NCBI GenBank assembly: GCA_903849185.1
Contig: CAINIH010000072.1
Span: forward strand, 1-45,065
DNA length: 45,065 nucleotides
Direction of reading: 5' to 3'
From: an uncultured Methylophilaceae bacterium
Lineage (GTDB): Bacteria; Pseudomonadota; Gammaproteobacteria; Burkholderiales; Methylophilaceae
The notes under the pieces were generated by a model, which was not told the DNA's origin, searched no databases, and saw only the letters and a program-made list of their open reading frames with translations. Made by a program: the position numbers and the translations under genes. Each line of letters starts with the position of its first letter. Within the stretch, counting starts at the first letter, position 1. Of the stretch, positions 30,097-38,540 are shown piece after piece.

Positions 30097-31434
30097 ATGC
30101 AAGACGATATTAAATCCAAAAAAAAATTATTATTCGCCACAATAGAAAATATTGATCAAGAGGGTAGAGGTGTTGCCCATATTGATGGTAAAGCTATTTT
30201 CGTTGAAGGCGCGCTTCAGGGCGAGCTTGTTGAATGCGAATCTTATGTGAAAAAGCCAAGTTACGAAATTGCTTTTACAGATAGAGTGATTCGGCAATCT
30301 AATTTAAGAGTGAAGCCTAAATGCGATCATTTTAATCGCTGTGGTGGTTGCTCTATGCAGCATTTTGAATTTCAGGCACAAATTGCAGTCAAGCAAAGAG
30401 TATTTGAAAATACGCTATCAAGAATTGGCAAGGTTAAACCTGAAACGATATTAACACCTCTTGCAGGGCCATCATGGCATTATCGATACAAAGGTCGCTT
30501 AAGAGTTAAATTTGTTGTTAAGAAAAAGAAAGCGCTTGTGGGCTTTAATGAAAAAAGAACACATTTCATTGCCGACATTTCTAGTTGTGAAGTATTGCCT
30601 CAACGTCTCTCTGATATCCTACCTTCACTTCAAGACTTAATTACAAAACTCTCTATCAAAGACAAAATTCCCCAGATTGAATTCGCAGCAGATCAAAATC
30701 ATTTGGTATTAGTATTAAGAATTTTAGAAAATCTAGATGCAAATGATGAATCACTTTTAAATACATTCTCATCTCAATATCCTGTTCAATTTTGGACGCA
30801 ATCTAAAGGACCTGATACGGTAAAACCGTTATCAAAGAAAGATGATGTGAAGCTTTCTTATACGCTAAAAGAATTTGGGCTTCAATTTAGTTTTATGCCC
30901 TATGACTTTACACAAATCAATCCTTTTATTAATCAAGTCCTAGTAAGACGAGCGATGAGTTTGCTGAAGCCATTAAAGGGCGAATGTATTTTTGATTTTT
31001 TCTGTGGTCTTGGAAATTTCACACTGCCTATTGCGACAAGCGGTGCAAAAGTCACTGGTATTGAAGGCTCCCTATCGCTCATAGAAAGAGCAAAGCAATG
31101 TCGAGATGAAAATCACTTAAATGATTTTGTTGAATACCAATGTATGAATTTATTTGAAATCACTAAAGAGGCGCTATTAAAATTAGGCCATGCAGATAAA
31201 TGGTTGATTGACCCGCCGAGAGATGGCGCATATCAATTGGTTCAGCTCATTGATGAAGATATTAATCCTTCAGTGATTGTTTATGTGTCTTGTAACCCAG
31301 CTACCTTAGCGAGAGATGCTCAAATATTAGTAAATGAGAAGGGCTACAAATTAGATAAAGCTGGTATTGTAAATATGTTTCCACATACGTCACATGTAGA
31401 ATCTATTGCATTATTTGTGAAGGCAGTTCCTTAA
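30097..31434 (+). CDS. rlmD: 23S rRNA (uracil(1939)-C5)-methyltransferase
   Basis: Iron-sulfur SAM-dependent methyltransferase that makes m5U1939. It has an N-terminal TRAM domain (ENIDQEGRGVAHIDGKAIFVEG), the 4Fe-4S cysteines in CDHFNRCGGCSMQH with a distal Cys in SSCEVLP, SAM motif FDFFCGLGNFTLP, WLIDPPRDGA and the nucleophile in YVSCNPATLARD. The 445-aa length is standard. Same strand as its neighbours with a 10-bp upstream gap. Confidence 0.95.
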   Translation: MQDDIKSKKKLLFATIENIDQEGRGVAHIDGKAIFVEGALQGELVECESYVKKPSYEIAFTDRVIRQSNLRVKPKCDHFNRCGGCSMQHFEFQAQIAVKQRVFENTLSRIGKVKPETILTPLAGPSWHYRYKGRLRVKFVVKKKKALVGFNEKRTHFIADISSCEVLPQRLSDILPSLQDLITKLSIKDKIPQIEFAADQNHLVLVLRILENLDANDESLLNTFSSQYPVQFWTQSKGPDTVKPLSKKDDVKLSYTLKEFGLQFSFMPYDFTQINPFINQVLVRRAMSLLKPLKGECIFDFFCGLGNFTLPIATSGAKVTGIEGSLSLIERAKQCRDENHLNDFVEYQCMNLFEITKEALLKLGHADKWLIDPPRDGAYQLVQLIDEDINPSVIVYVSCNPATLARDAQILVNEKGYKLDKAGIVNMFPHTSHVESIALFVKAVP

Positions 31435-31447
31435 GAATTATTTAACT

Positions 31448-31930
31448 ATGCATATTAAAATTTCAATTAAAGAACAAAAGCTTCATGTTTATAGTGATGA
31501 CAATGAGTGGGTAAAATCATTTGTGATTTCTACTGCAGAAAAAGGTGCGGGCCAAAATAAAGGTAGTTTTTGTACACCTTTAGGTCAACACATTGTGCGC
31601 GCAAAAATTGGTAAAGGAGCGCCTGTATTTTCGCAGTTTGCTGCTCGAAGATTGACGGGAAAAATATGGAGCCCATCAATGTCAGCATCTAACTCAAAAG
31701 AAGATTGGATTTTGACTCGCATATTGTGGCTTTCAGGTCTCGAGGTCGGATTTAATCGTCTAGGCAATCAAGACACAATGCAGCGTTTTATCTATATTCA
31801 TGGCACTAATGATCTTGTTAATTTAGGTAAGCCTAAATCACACGGATGTATTCGTATGGATAACTATGACATCATCGATTTATTCGATCAAATCAATGTA
31901 GGTGATCATGTCTTGATCAGTGAAATCTAA
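31448..31930 (+). CDS. YkuD-domain enzyme without signal peptide (probable cytosolic L,D-carboxypeptidase/transpeptidase)
   Basis: A 160-aa protein that is essentially one YkuD (L,D-transpeptidase) domain. The catalytic motif is HGTNDL...SHGCIRMDN with His about residue 117 and Cys about residue 136. The sequence starts directly with MHIKISIKEQKLHVYSDD: no signal peptide, lipobox or TM segment is visible, which is unusual for a periplasmic cross-linker. Cytosolic YkuD enzymes acting as L,D-carboxypeptidases in muropeptide recycling have been described in Acinetobacter and Vibrio. With nagZ two genes downstream, that role is a reasonable inference here. Confidence 0.82.
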   Translation: MHIKISIKEQKLHVYSDDNEWVKSFVISTAEKGAGQNKGSFCTPLGQHIVRAKIGKGAPVFSQFAARRLTGKIWSPSMSASNSKEDWILTRILWLSGLEVGFNRLGNQDTMQRFIYIHGTNDLVNLGKPKSHGCIRMDNYDIIDLFDQINVGDHVLISEI

Positions 31931-31931
31931 T

Positions 31932-32630
31932 ATGAATAAAAATCAATACCGATATTACGATCTTGTCATGGCAGCATTTGTGACAGTATTAATTACATCA
32001 AACTTGATTGGACCTGCAAAAATTTCACAAGTCGATGTTCCATTTTTTGGCATTCTTACTTTTGGTGCCGGCGTTTTATTTTTCCCCATCTCCTTTATTT
32101 TTGGTGACATCTTAACTGAGGTATATGGTTATGCTGCTTCAAGAAGGGTAATATGGGCAGGATTTGCAGCGCTTGCTTTTGCATCTTTTATGGCTTGGAT
32201 GATTGTGGCATTGCCACCCGCGCCTTATTGGCACAATCAAGATGTCTATGAAATTGCTTTCGGCTCCGCTTGGCGGGTTTCATTAGCGAGCTTAATTGCT
32301 TTTGCAGCAGGCGAGTTTGCGAATTCTTTTGTATTGGCAAAAATGAAAATTATGACTAAGGGCAAATATTTATGGAGTCGCACAATCGGTTCAACGATCG
32401 CAGGTGAAGCAATTGATTCTATTTTATTCTATCCATTAGCTTTTTATAACAGCGGTGTTATTCCAAATGACAAATTGATTCTCGTTGTGATGGCGCAGTT
32501 CTTTGCTAAAACATTAGTTGAGATTTTATTTACACCCGTGATTTATAAAATTATCGCCTTTCTGAAAAAGAAAGAGAATCTAGATTATTTTGATACACAC
32601 ACCAATTTCAATCCTTTTATTTTTAAATGA
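31932..32630 (+). CDS. yhhQ: Queuosine precursor transporter (YhhQ/VUT family)
   Basis: A polytopic inner-membrane protein (about six TM segments) of the YhhQ/DUF165 family, which imports queuosine precursors (7-cyano- and 7-aminomethyl-deazaguanine) in E. coli. Typical segments are FPISFIFGDILTEVYGYAASRRVIWAGF and GEFANSFVLAKMKI...TIGSTIAGEAIDS. The track starts at a GTG (31920) inside the YkuD gene; I prefer the ATG at 31932, 1 bp after the YkuD stop. Neither start has a clear Shine-Dalgarno sequence. Confidence 0.87.
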   Translation: MNKNQYRYYDLVMAAFVTVLITSNLIGPAKISQVDVPFFGILTFGAGVLFFPISFIFGDILTEVYGYAASRRVIWAGFAALAFASFMAWMIVALPPAPYWHNQDVYEIAFGSAWRVSLASLIAFAAGEFANSFVLAKMKIMTKGKYLWSRTIGSTIAGEAIDSILFYPLAFYNSGVIPNDKLILVVMAQFFAKTLVEILFTPVIYKIIAFLKKKENLDYFDTHTNFNPFIFK

Positions 32631-32651
32631 TATGAGTAGGACTCAATCTAA

Positions 32652-33671
32652 ATGACGCTAGGCCCATTAATGATTGATGTGGAAGGTCTTACATTAACAA
32701 ATGAGGACATCAAAAGAATTTCGCATTCTATGGTAGGCGGACTTATCTTGTTTACAAGAAATTATAAAGATACCGACCAATTAAAAACTTTAACAGATGC
32801 CATTAGAAAAATAAGAGGCCATGATTTTTTAATCGCTGTCGATCACGAAGGCGGGCGTGTGCAAAGATTTAGAGAAGGCTTTACGACTATTCCTGCTATG
32901 AGAAAGTTAGGGGAGGTTTGGGATAAAGATCCTAATAAGGCAAATCATTTAGCTTTTTTAATTGGTCAAATTATTGCTACTGAATTAAGAGTGTTTGATA
33001 TTGATTTTAGTTTTACACCTGTTTTAGATATTGATTACAGTGAAAGCACTGTAATTCGCGACAGAGCCTTTCACGGTGATATTGAAGCTATTAAGTCTTT
33101 AGCATCGAACTTACTAGAAGGTTTAAAAGAAGCGGGTATGCACGGCGTTGGAAAACATTTTCCAGGTCATGGGTATATTAAAGCTGACTCACATTTAAGT
33201 ATTTCAGAAGATACAAGAGCGCTCGATGAGATCGCATCTAAAGATATGAGTATTTTTACCTCATTGATCAAGCATGGCTTAAATGCAGTAATGCCTTCCC
33301 ATGTACTTTATTCTGCGGCTGATAAAAATCCAGCAGGCTTTTCAGGTTTTTGGCTAAAAGATCAATTAAGAGAAAAATTTCATTTTAAAGGCGCTATCTT
33401 TAGTGATGATATGAGCATGAAAGGCGCCATACTTGGCGGCGAGATGAAAGATAGAATTTTAAAGGCGCTTGAAGCTGGATGTGACATGGTCTTATTATGT
33501 AATAGCCCTCAATTAGTAGATGAAGTCTTGCTTCAGTTTGATTGGAAGATGTCATCTGAAAGTATGGCAAGACTTCTTTCGATGAAAGGGTTTAAAACAC
33601 CTCACGAAGCTTTACAAATGACCCAGGAAAAAGGTTTCAAAGAGATGACAAGCCAGATTATGGCTATGTAA
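32652..33671 (+). CDS. nagZ: Beta-N-acetylhexosaminidase
   Basis: Cytoplasmic GH3 enzyme that removes N-acetylglucosamine from anhydro-muropeptides during peptidoglycan recycling. Start MTLGPLMIDVEGLTL is the NagZ hallmark; KHFPGHG with the following DSHLS supplies the catalytic loop, and the nucleophile Asp is in IFSDDMSMKGA. Length 339 aa is normal. The AGGA before its ATG lies in the loop of a small TGAGT-AGG-ACTCA hairpin (32633-32645). It follows the YkuD and yhhQ genes in the same direction. Confidence 0.94.
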   Translation: MTLGPLMIDVEGLTLTNEDIKRISHSMVGGLILFTRNYKDTDQLKTLTDAIRKIRGHDFLIAVDHEGGRVQRFREGFTTIPAMRKLGEVWDKDPNKANHLAFLIGQIIATELRVFDIDFSFTPVLDIDYSESTVIRDRAFHGDIEAIKSLASNLLEGLKEAGMHGVGKHFPGHGYIKADSHLSISEDTRALDEIASKDMSIFTSLIKHGLNAVMPSHVLYSAADKNPAGFSGFWLKDQLREKFHFKGAIFSDDMSMKGAILGGEMKDRILKALEAGCDMVLLCNSPQLVDEVLLQFDWKMSSESMARLLSMKGFKTPHEALQMTQEKGFKEMTSQIMAM

Positions 33672-33688
33672 AATAATGTAAATGAATA

Positions 33689-33715
33689 TTGAAACTATTC
33701 TGTAAGTTCTATAAT
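33689..33715 (+). promoter_or_regulatory. Putative sigma-70 promoter of the BI-1-like gene
   Basis: TTGAAA (33689-33694), a 15-bp spacer and a perfect TATAAT (33710-33715), about 38 bp upstream of the ATG of a gene with a good Shine-Dalgarno (AAGAGG). The spacer is 2 bp shorter than optimal. Confidence 0.55.
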
Positions 33716-33752
33716 CTAAGGATAGTGTTAAAAACTTTTAAGAGGAAAAAAT

Positions 33753-34436
33753 ATGGAAAATGTAAGAATCGAAGGCCAGTCGCAATCAGCATTAGCGACA
33801 AATAAAGTACTAAGAAATACTTATGCTTTACTTGGTTTATCACTTATTCCAACAACAATTGGTGCATACATAGGTATGAGCATGAGCTTTTTATTCGCTC
33901 AACAACATCCTATTATGTTCGCCATTATGCTTATGGCTGGTATGTTTGGTTTATTTTTTGCAATTCAAGCAAATCGCAATAACAGTCTAGGTGTCGTTCT
34001 TCTATTAGCATTAACCTTATTCCTAGGTGTGATGTTAGGCCCAATTCTTCAAGTCGCCTTCCATCTAAGTAATGGCGCTCAAATTGTTGGTCTAGCTGCA
34101 GGAGGCACAGCCGCTATATTTTTAACATTAGCGACAATTGCAACGACCACTAAAAAAGATTTTAGCTTTATGGGAAAATTTTTGATGATTGGTATCATTC
34201 TTCTCATCTTAGCTTCTCTTGCTAATTTATTTTTCCAAGTACCTGCGATGGCTTTAGCATTGTCTGGTGTTGCAGTTTTATTATTCTCTGGGTTCATTCT
34301 TTACGACGTAAGTCGTATCGTGAATGGCGGAGAAACAAACTACATCATGGCAACGTTAGCGCTTTACATGAACATCTATAACTTATTTGTGAATTTACTT
34401 CAGTTATTGATGGCTATTTTAGGTAATAGAGACTAA
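33753..34436 (+). CDS. Bax inhibitor-1/YccA family membrane protein
   Basis: A 227-aa protein of about seven TM segments belonging to the BI-1/YccA family (UPF0005). Family features include LRNTYALLGLSLIPT at the start and FSGFILYDVSRIVNGGETNYIMATLALYMNIYNLFVNLLQLL at the C-terminus. E. coli YccA interacts with the FtsH protease; whether that holds here is unknown. It has its own promoter-like sequence, a strong Shine-Dalgarno AAGAGG and a strong terminator, so it is probably monocistronic. Confidence 0.92.
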   Translation: MENVRIEGQSQSALATNKVLRNTYALLGLSLIPTTIGAYIGMSMSFLFAQQHPIMFAIMLMAGMFGLFFAIQANRNNSLGVVLLLALTLFLGVMLGPILQVAFHLSNGAQIVGLAAGGTAAIFLTLATIATTTKKDFSFMGKFLMIGIILLILASLANLFFQVPAMALALSGVAVLLFSGFILYDVSRIVNGGETNYIMATLALYMNIYNLFVNLLQLLMAILGNRD

Positions 34437-34452
34437 TCGTTTTGTTGAAATA

Positions 34453-34482
34453 AAAAAAGCCGTAGTTTTCTACGGCTTTTTT
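34453..34482. terminator. Bidirectional intrinsic terminator between BI-1 gene and tadA
   Basis: A perfect 13-bp stem AAAAAAGCCGTAG / CTACGGCTTTTTT with a 4-nt loop. U-tracts follow on both strands, so it can terminate both convergent genes. The right arm encodes the last codons and the stop (TAG) of tadA. Confidence 0.92.
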
Positions 34483-34931
34483 CTTTTTGAAAGAAAGAAA
34501 TCTTTCAGTATTTGACTGCATTCTTTTTCTAAAATACCTCCCATCGCTTCTGCATGATGATTAATTTCTTTAATGCTAATGAGATCAACCATACTTCCAC
34601 AAGCGCCTGTTTTTGGATCGGGAGCGCCATAGATGATTTTTTCAATACGTGCATGTTGAATAGCCCCAACACACATAGCACAAGGTTCCAGGGTTACGTA
34701 AATCGAGCAATCTTTCAACCTATAATTTTTAATCGCTTTAGCAGCATCTCTGATGGCATTGATTTCTGCATGTGAAGTAGGATCATGATCACTAATAGAT
34801 GTATTCATGCCTCGACCTATTATTTCACCGTTTCTAACAATAAGGGCGCCTACAGGCACTTCATCTTTCAATTCAGCTTTTTTTGCTAGCTCTAGAGCTA
34901 GCTTCATAAACTTAAGATCTTCATTTGTCAT
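34470..34931 (-). CDS. tadA: tRNA-specific adenosine-34 deaminase
   Basis: Converts A34 to inosine in tRNA-Arg(ACG). Zinc deaminase motifs are HAEINAI (with the catalytic Glu) and PCAMCVGAI. The 153-aa length is normal. The final codons and stop are built into the bidirectional terminator hairpin. The PsiE-like gene lies 8 bp upstream in the same direction. Confidence 0.94.
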   Translation of the reverse strand: MTNEDLKFMKLALELAKKAELKDEVPVGALIVRNGEIIGRGMNTSISDHDPTSHAEINAIRDAAKAIKNYRLKDCSIYVTLEPCAMCVGAIQHARIEKIIYGAPDPKTGACGSMVDLISIKEINHHAEAMGGILEKECSQILKDFFLSKRKKP

Positions 34932-34939
34932 GAAGCGGT

Positions 34940-35410
34940 TTATTTTCTTTTGGGATCAGAAATTATTTTTTTAAAGCGAATCACTAAGATATAAAGTAAT
35001 CCAATCAGAAATGCACCCCCAACCCAAATACCAACCTCTTCAAATGTGGGTGTTGAATCTTGCACAGGAAGCACAATAAGTTTTCTAAGAAAAAGTACCA
35101 TCACAACTTCAATAAAGGTTTCAACCTCTAACTTACTTCCATTGAGATAGCGCATTTCGGCAGAAATTAGGGCTGATATAGACCAAAGAAGCATTAAAGT
35201 ACCTAATGCATGAATAAAGCCATGAATAAGATTGTGGGCATTGGCTGCAGTATTGATTTCAATAAAGAAAAGCCAAGTAAACATAATAATGGAGGTCGCC
35301 AAAGCGAGACCAATAATAATATGGGCTAATCCATTTAAATAAAGCATGGCTTTAATAGCGAATCGATTAATGCCTTTAAATTCGGATGGAAGTTCAGTTT
35401 GAATCATCAT
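34940..35410 (-). CDS. PsiE-like membrane protein
   Basis: A 156-aa inner-membrane protein with about four TM segments (residues 20-48, 58-80, 88-110, 120-145). The segment LEVETFIEVVMVLFLRKLIVL resembles the phosphate-starvation-inducible PsiE family, whose function is unknown. I see no PHO box. Co-directional with tadA (8-bp gap) and divergent from the nitroreductase gene, 83 bp apart. Confidence 0.6.
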   Translation of the reverse strand: MMIQTELPSEFKGINRFAIKAMLYLNGLAHIIIGLALATSIIMFTWLFFIEINTAANAHNLIHGFIHALGTLMLLWSISALISAEMRYLNGSKLEVETFIEVVMVLFLRKLIVLPVQDSTPTFEEVGIWVGGAFLIGLLYILVIRFKKIISDPKRK

Positions 35411-35430
35411 GGAATCCTTTTGAATTAAAT

Positions 35431-35459
35431 TTGAAGGAAGTGAAAACTATCTTTATTAT
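35431..35459 (+). promoter_or_regulatory. Putative promoter of the nitroreductase gene
   Basis: TTGAAG (35431-35436), a 17-bp spacer and TATTAT (35454-35459), 35 bp before the preferred ATG. The left arm of a long inverted repeat overlaps its -10 region. Confidence 0.5.
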
Positions 35460-35485
35460 AGAGACAACTTTAAACATAAAGATAG
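35447..35485. repeat. 10-bp perfect inverted repeat flanking the nitroreductase transcription start
   Basis: CTATCTTTAT (35447-35456) and ATAAAGATAG (35476-35485), separated by 19 bp. The arms straddle the -10 and the predicted start site, the arrangement expected of an operator for a dimeric regulator; an mRNA hairpin is the alternative. Confidence 0.6.
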
Positions 35486-35493
35486 CTCCCTTA

Positions 35494-36090
35494 ATGAAAA
35501 AACCAGCCATTACTGAACAACGCATCCATCCAATTTTAGGAGATAGATGGAGCTCTAGAGCCTATGATCCTTCTCAATTCGTCTCTCAAGAATCCCTTTT
35601 GTCTCTCATGGAAGCTGCAAGATGGAGCCCTTCATGCATGGGTGATCAGCCATGGCAGTTTATTGTGTTTCAAAAGAAAGATGCCACTTCATGGACACAA
35701 GCACTTAATTGTTTATCTATCGGAAATCAAAACTGGGCCATGGACGCATCTATTTTAGTTTTGGCGTGCGCCCACAAGAATTTCTCGAGCAATGAAAAAT
35801 CTAATCGATGGAGCCAGTATGATACGGGAGCCGCCTGTGAAAATATCTGTCTTCAGGCGACAAGTTTAGGGTTAGTAGCCCATCAAATGGGTGGATTTGA
35901 CGTTGAAAAAACAAGACAATTATTTCAAATTCCAAGCCAGTATGATTTAATGTCTTTTATTGCAATTGGCTATCCTCTCGCAATAGATAAAATGAGTGCA
36001 GAAGCATTAATAAAGGAAAAAGAAGCTAGAAAGCGCAAACCCTTAAGAGAAATTTTTTATACCAATCAATGGGGTGAAAAGTCGTTATAG
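35494..36090 (+). CDS. Nitroreductase family protein
   Basis: A 198-aa FMN-dependent oxidoreductase of the nitroreductase superfamily. The FMN-binding start RWSSRAYDPS, the segment AARWSPSCMGDQPWQFIVF and QMGGFDVEKTRQLF are typical. The physiological substrate is unknown. The track ORF starts at 35386, but this would overlap the divergent PsiE-like gene and add 36 residues of non-conserved sequence; the ATG at 35494 (MKKPAITEQRIHP) fits the family. Confidence 0.88.
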   Translation: MKKPAITEQRIHPILGDRWSSRAYDPSQFVSQESLLSLMEAARWSPSCMGDQPWQFIVFQKKDATSWTQALNCLSIGNQNWAMDASILVLACAHKNFSSNEKSNRWSQYDTGAACENICLQATSLGLVAHQMGGFDVEKTRQLFQIPSQYDLMSFIAIGYPLAIDKMSAEALIKEKEARKRKPLREIFYTNQWGEKSL

Positions 36091-36121
36091 TTTTTTAACC
36101 GAATTTAACTGGGATATTTAG

Positions 36122-36511
36122 ATGGCAACAGTCAAGCTTACAAAAAAGAATTTTAAAAAAACAATCGAAGCAAATGATTTTGTGATTGTAGATTTTTGGG
36201 CACCTTGGTGTGAGCCTTGTGTTGAATTTACCCCTATATTTGAGACAGCTTCAGATAAAAATAAAGATATTGTATTTGGTATGGTAGATATTGAAGCGGA
36301 TCCAGAGATCGGTGAATATTTCCAAGTTGATAAAATTCCAGGCCTTCTAATTATCAGAGAACAAGCTGGTATTCATACTCAAATTGGTCAAATCGGCGCA
36401 TCAGCGCTCGATGAAATTATTCAGTGGGCGAGAGACCACGATATGTCAACTGTAAGAGATTATTACGAAAGAGAAGCTAAAGGCGAAATTAAGGCTGCCC
36501 GAGAAAACTAG
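36122..36511 (+). CDS. Thioredoxin-family protein with CEPC active site
   Basis: A 129-aa thioredoxin fold protein with no signal peptide. The active site is WCEPC (Cys30 and Cys33) rather than the canonical WCGPC, and the cis-proline loop is DKIPGLLII. About 20 charged residues extend beyond the usual thioredoxin end ([16 protein letters not shown]). It should be a cytoplasmic thiol-disulfide enzyme, but with altered redox properties relative to TrxA. Its 3' end overlaps nlpD tail to tail by 23 bp. Confidence 0.88.
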   Translation: MATVKLTKKNFKKTIEANDFVIVDFWAPWCEPCVEFTPIFETASDKNKDIVFGMVDIEADPEIGEYFQVDKIPGLLIIREQAGIHTQIGQIGASALDEIIQWARDHDMSTVRDYYEREAKGEIKAAREN

Positions 36512-37457
36512 TCGGATCAACCGATTGGCCTTGTTTTCTAATCTCAAAGTGTAGTTTCACTTTATCTGTTCCAGAATCTCCCATCGTCGCAATCTTTTGT
36601 CCCTTCGTAATCACTTGACCTTCTTTAACGAGAAGTTCTTTGTTGTGAGCATACACAGATAAATAAGAGTTATTGTGTTTAATGATTACAAGTTTGCCGT
36701 ACCCCTTAAGATCTTCGCCGCTATATATCACTTTGCCAGGCCCAGCCGCTTTAATTTCTTGACCAAGTGAACCTAAAATATCAATGCCTTTTTGACCTTG
36801 TGCTTCATTAAAAAGATTTTCTAACTTACCCTTAGTTGGCCATTGCCAATCTACTTTATCTTCTAGAACAATAGGCGCCGCTTCTTTAGGTGTTGCGGGG
36901 GGATTACTATTGGCTGCTTGAGGCGTCACCGTTTTATGGTTATAAGCTTCATCTGTATATTTTTCTCTATAAGCTTTGGGGCTGTCTAGATGAACAATAC
37001 CGCCTGTTGCTGGTTTTGTTTGCGGCTGTGCCGAAGCTTCTGTGTTTGTGATGGCTTCTTCATTATTTTTTAAGGGTGTTGTAACAACCTCTTCATTTTT
37101 TTTAATTTCATTCGTAGTCGCAACAGGATTATTTGTTTTCACTTGGTCAAATTTTATTTTGTCACCCACTTTAATAGCATAGGGTTCTTTAATATCATTT
37201 GCTTGAGCAACTTCTTTGTAATAGAACCCGCAATCAAGACTTAAGCTATAAAGTGTGTCACCTGGTTTGACGATATAAGTATCAGGGCATGGTTGACTAG
37301 GATCTCTTTTTGCTCGAACAACAGGTTTATTTTTTTGCGATACCGTTGATTTCTCTGTAGTAATTTTTTTCTCAATCACTGGTGCTGGGGCATTAGATGC
37401 ACAGCCACTGATGAGTGAAAATAGTGCAATATAAATAATAAAAAAATTCAGTCTCAT
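36489..37457 (-). CDS. nlpD: NlpD-like LysM/M23 lipoprotein (amidase activator type)
   Basis: A 322-aa outer-membrane lipoprotein: lipobox LISGCAS (Cys about residue 19), a LysM domain ([18 protein letters not shown]), a low-complexity linker, and a C-terminal M23/LytM domain. The metal ligands are degenerate: QKGIDIL replaces the usual HxGxD, and VKLHFEIR replaces HxHFEIR. It is therefore more likely an amidase activator, like E. coli NlpD, than an active endopeptidase. It overlaps surE by 4 bp, the conserved surE-nlpD order, but rpoS does not follow. Confidence 0.9.
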   Translation of the reverse strand: MRLNFFIIYIALFSLISGCASNAPAPVIEKKITTEKSTVSQKNKPVVRAKRDPSQPCPDTYIVKPGDTLYSLSLDCGFYYKEVAQANDIKEPYAIKVGDKIKFDQVKTNNPVATTNEIKKNEEVVTTPLKNNEEAITNTEASAQPQTKPATGGIVHLDSPKAYREKYTDEAYNHKTVTPQAANSNPPATPKEAAPIVLEDKVDWQWPTKGKLENLFNEAQGQKGIDILGSLGQEIKAAGPGKVIYSGEDLKGYGKLVIIKHNNSYLSVYAHNKELLVKEGQVITKGQKIATMGDSGTDKVKLHFEIRKQGQSVDPTSFLGQP

Positions 37458-38203
37458 TTAAAGTTATTCATCCATGTTTTTAAATCATTAATTTGATTAT
37501 GTCTTGTAAGGTCTGCGTGAATCGGCGATACAGATACAAAACCATGGCCGACTGAATAAAAATCAGTACCTTCACCACCATCATTCGGAAGACCTGCAGC
37601 ACCAACCCAATACAAAGTATTGCCATCAGCATCTTGTGTTTTATTGACAGGCTCTGCTTTATGTCTTTTCCCAAGTCTTGTGATATGTATGCCTTGAATT
37701 TTTTCTAATGGAATATCGGGCACATTGATATTTAATAGCATCGCATCTTTAGGTTTATTTTTTTGATAATGCAAAATAAGATCAATTGTAATAGATGCAG
37801 CCGTTTCAAAATGTGTTGCTTCATGTTGTGACATTGAGATTGCGAAAGAAGGAATATCTAATAAATAGCCTTCCATCGCTGCTGCCACAGTGCCGGAATA
37901 AATTGTGTCATCACCCATATTGGCACCATTATTGATGCCTGAGATCACCATATCTGGCATTTTGTCTAACAATCCTGTTAAAGCTAAATGCACACAATCT
38001 GTTGGCGTACCATTGACGTGATAATAATCTTTTTCAATTTCTGTGACTTTAAGTGGACGATCAAGTGATAAGGAATTGCTCGCGCCACTTCTATTTCGAT
38101 CGGGTGCCACAATTGTGACATGCGCTATTTTTCTTAAATAGTTTGCAAGTGTTTTAATACCTGGCGCGTCGTAACCATCATCATTAGATAAAAGAATATT
38201 CAT
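37454..38203 (-). CDS. surE: 5'/3'-nucleotidase SurE
   Basis: Metal-dependent nucleoside monophosphate phosphatase linked to stationary-phase survival. The start [16 protein letters not shown] holds the metal-binding DD, with [25 protein letters not shown]. At 249 aa it is normal. It overlaps nlpD by 4 bp and starts 1 bp after the DUF2069 gene. The pcm gene often found between surE and nlpD is absent. Confidence 0.95.
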   Translation of the reverse strand: MNILLSNDDGYDAPGIKTLANYLRKIAHVTIVAPDRNRSGASNSLSLDRPLKVTEIEKDYYHVNGTPTDCVHLALTGLLDKMPDMVISGINNGANMGDDTIYSGTVAAAMEGYLLDIPSFAISMSQHEATHFETAASITIDLILHYQKNKPKDAMLLNINVPDIPLEKIQGIHITRLGKRHKAEPVNKTQDADGNTLYWVGAAGLPNDGGEGTDFYSVGHGFVSVSPIHADLTRHNQINDLKTWMNNFK

Positions 38204-38204
38204 A

Positions 38205-38540
38205 TTACGGACGATTAGCTTTCACATAAAATGTTGCACACAGAAAAAATACAATACTTAAAAATACTTCTAGAAGCGCTATTTTAGATGATAGATCTTT
38301 ATCGGAGTAGGATCTCACAGCACCTTCAATAAAATAAATGAGAATGAGCATACTGGCCCATTTGTAAGTGTAAATTTTTCCTTTAAGAATACCCATCAAC
38401 GAAATGAGAAGGGGAATGATTTTAAGAACTAACCATGAGCTCTGATTTTTAAAGGGCGCTAAAAATAACTCCCACGAACATAAAAGAAAAATAAGACAGA
38501 TGAGGCTAATAGAAGCCCCTAATTGAAGATAGTTTTTCAT
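38205..38540 (-). CDS. DUF2069 membrane protein
   Basis: A 111-aa small inner-membrane protein with about four hydrophobic segments. The pattern [28 protein letters not shown] is that of DUF2069 (YqjF/YcfL-unrelated, function unknown), a family typically found next to wrbA, as here (4-bp overlap with wrbA, 1 bp before surE). Confidence 0.8.
   Translation of the reverse strand: MKNYLQLGASISLICLIFLLCSWELFLAPFKNQSSWLVLKIIPLLISLMGILKGKIYTYKWASMLILIYFIEGAVRSYSDKDLSSKIALLEVFLSIVFFLCATFYVKANRP

Noticed and set aside
35386-35493. 36-residue N-terminal extension of the nitroreductase
   Set aside because: It overlaps the divergent PsiE-like gene and crosses the predicted promoter; the family N-terminus starts at the internal ATG.
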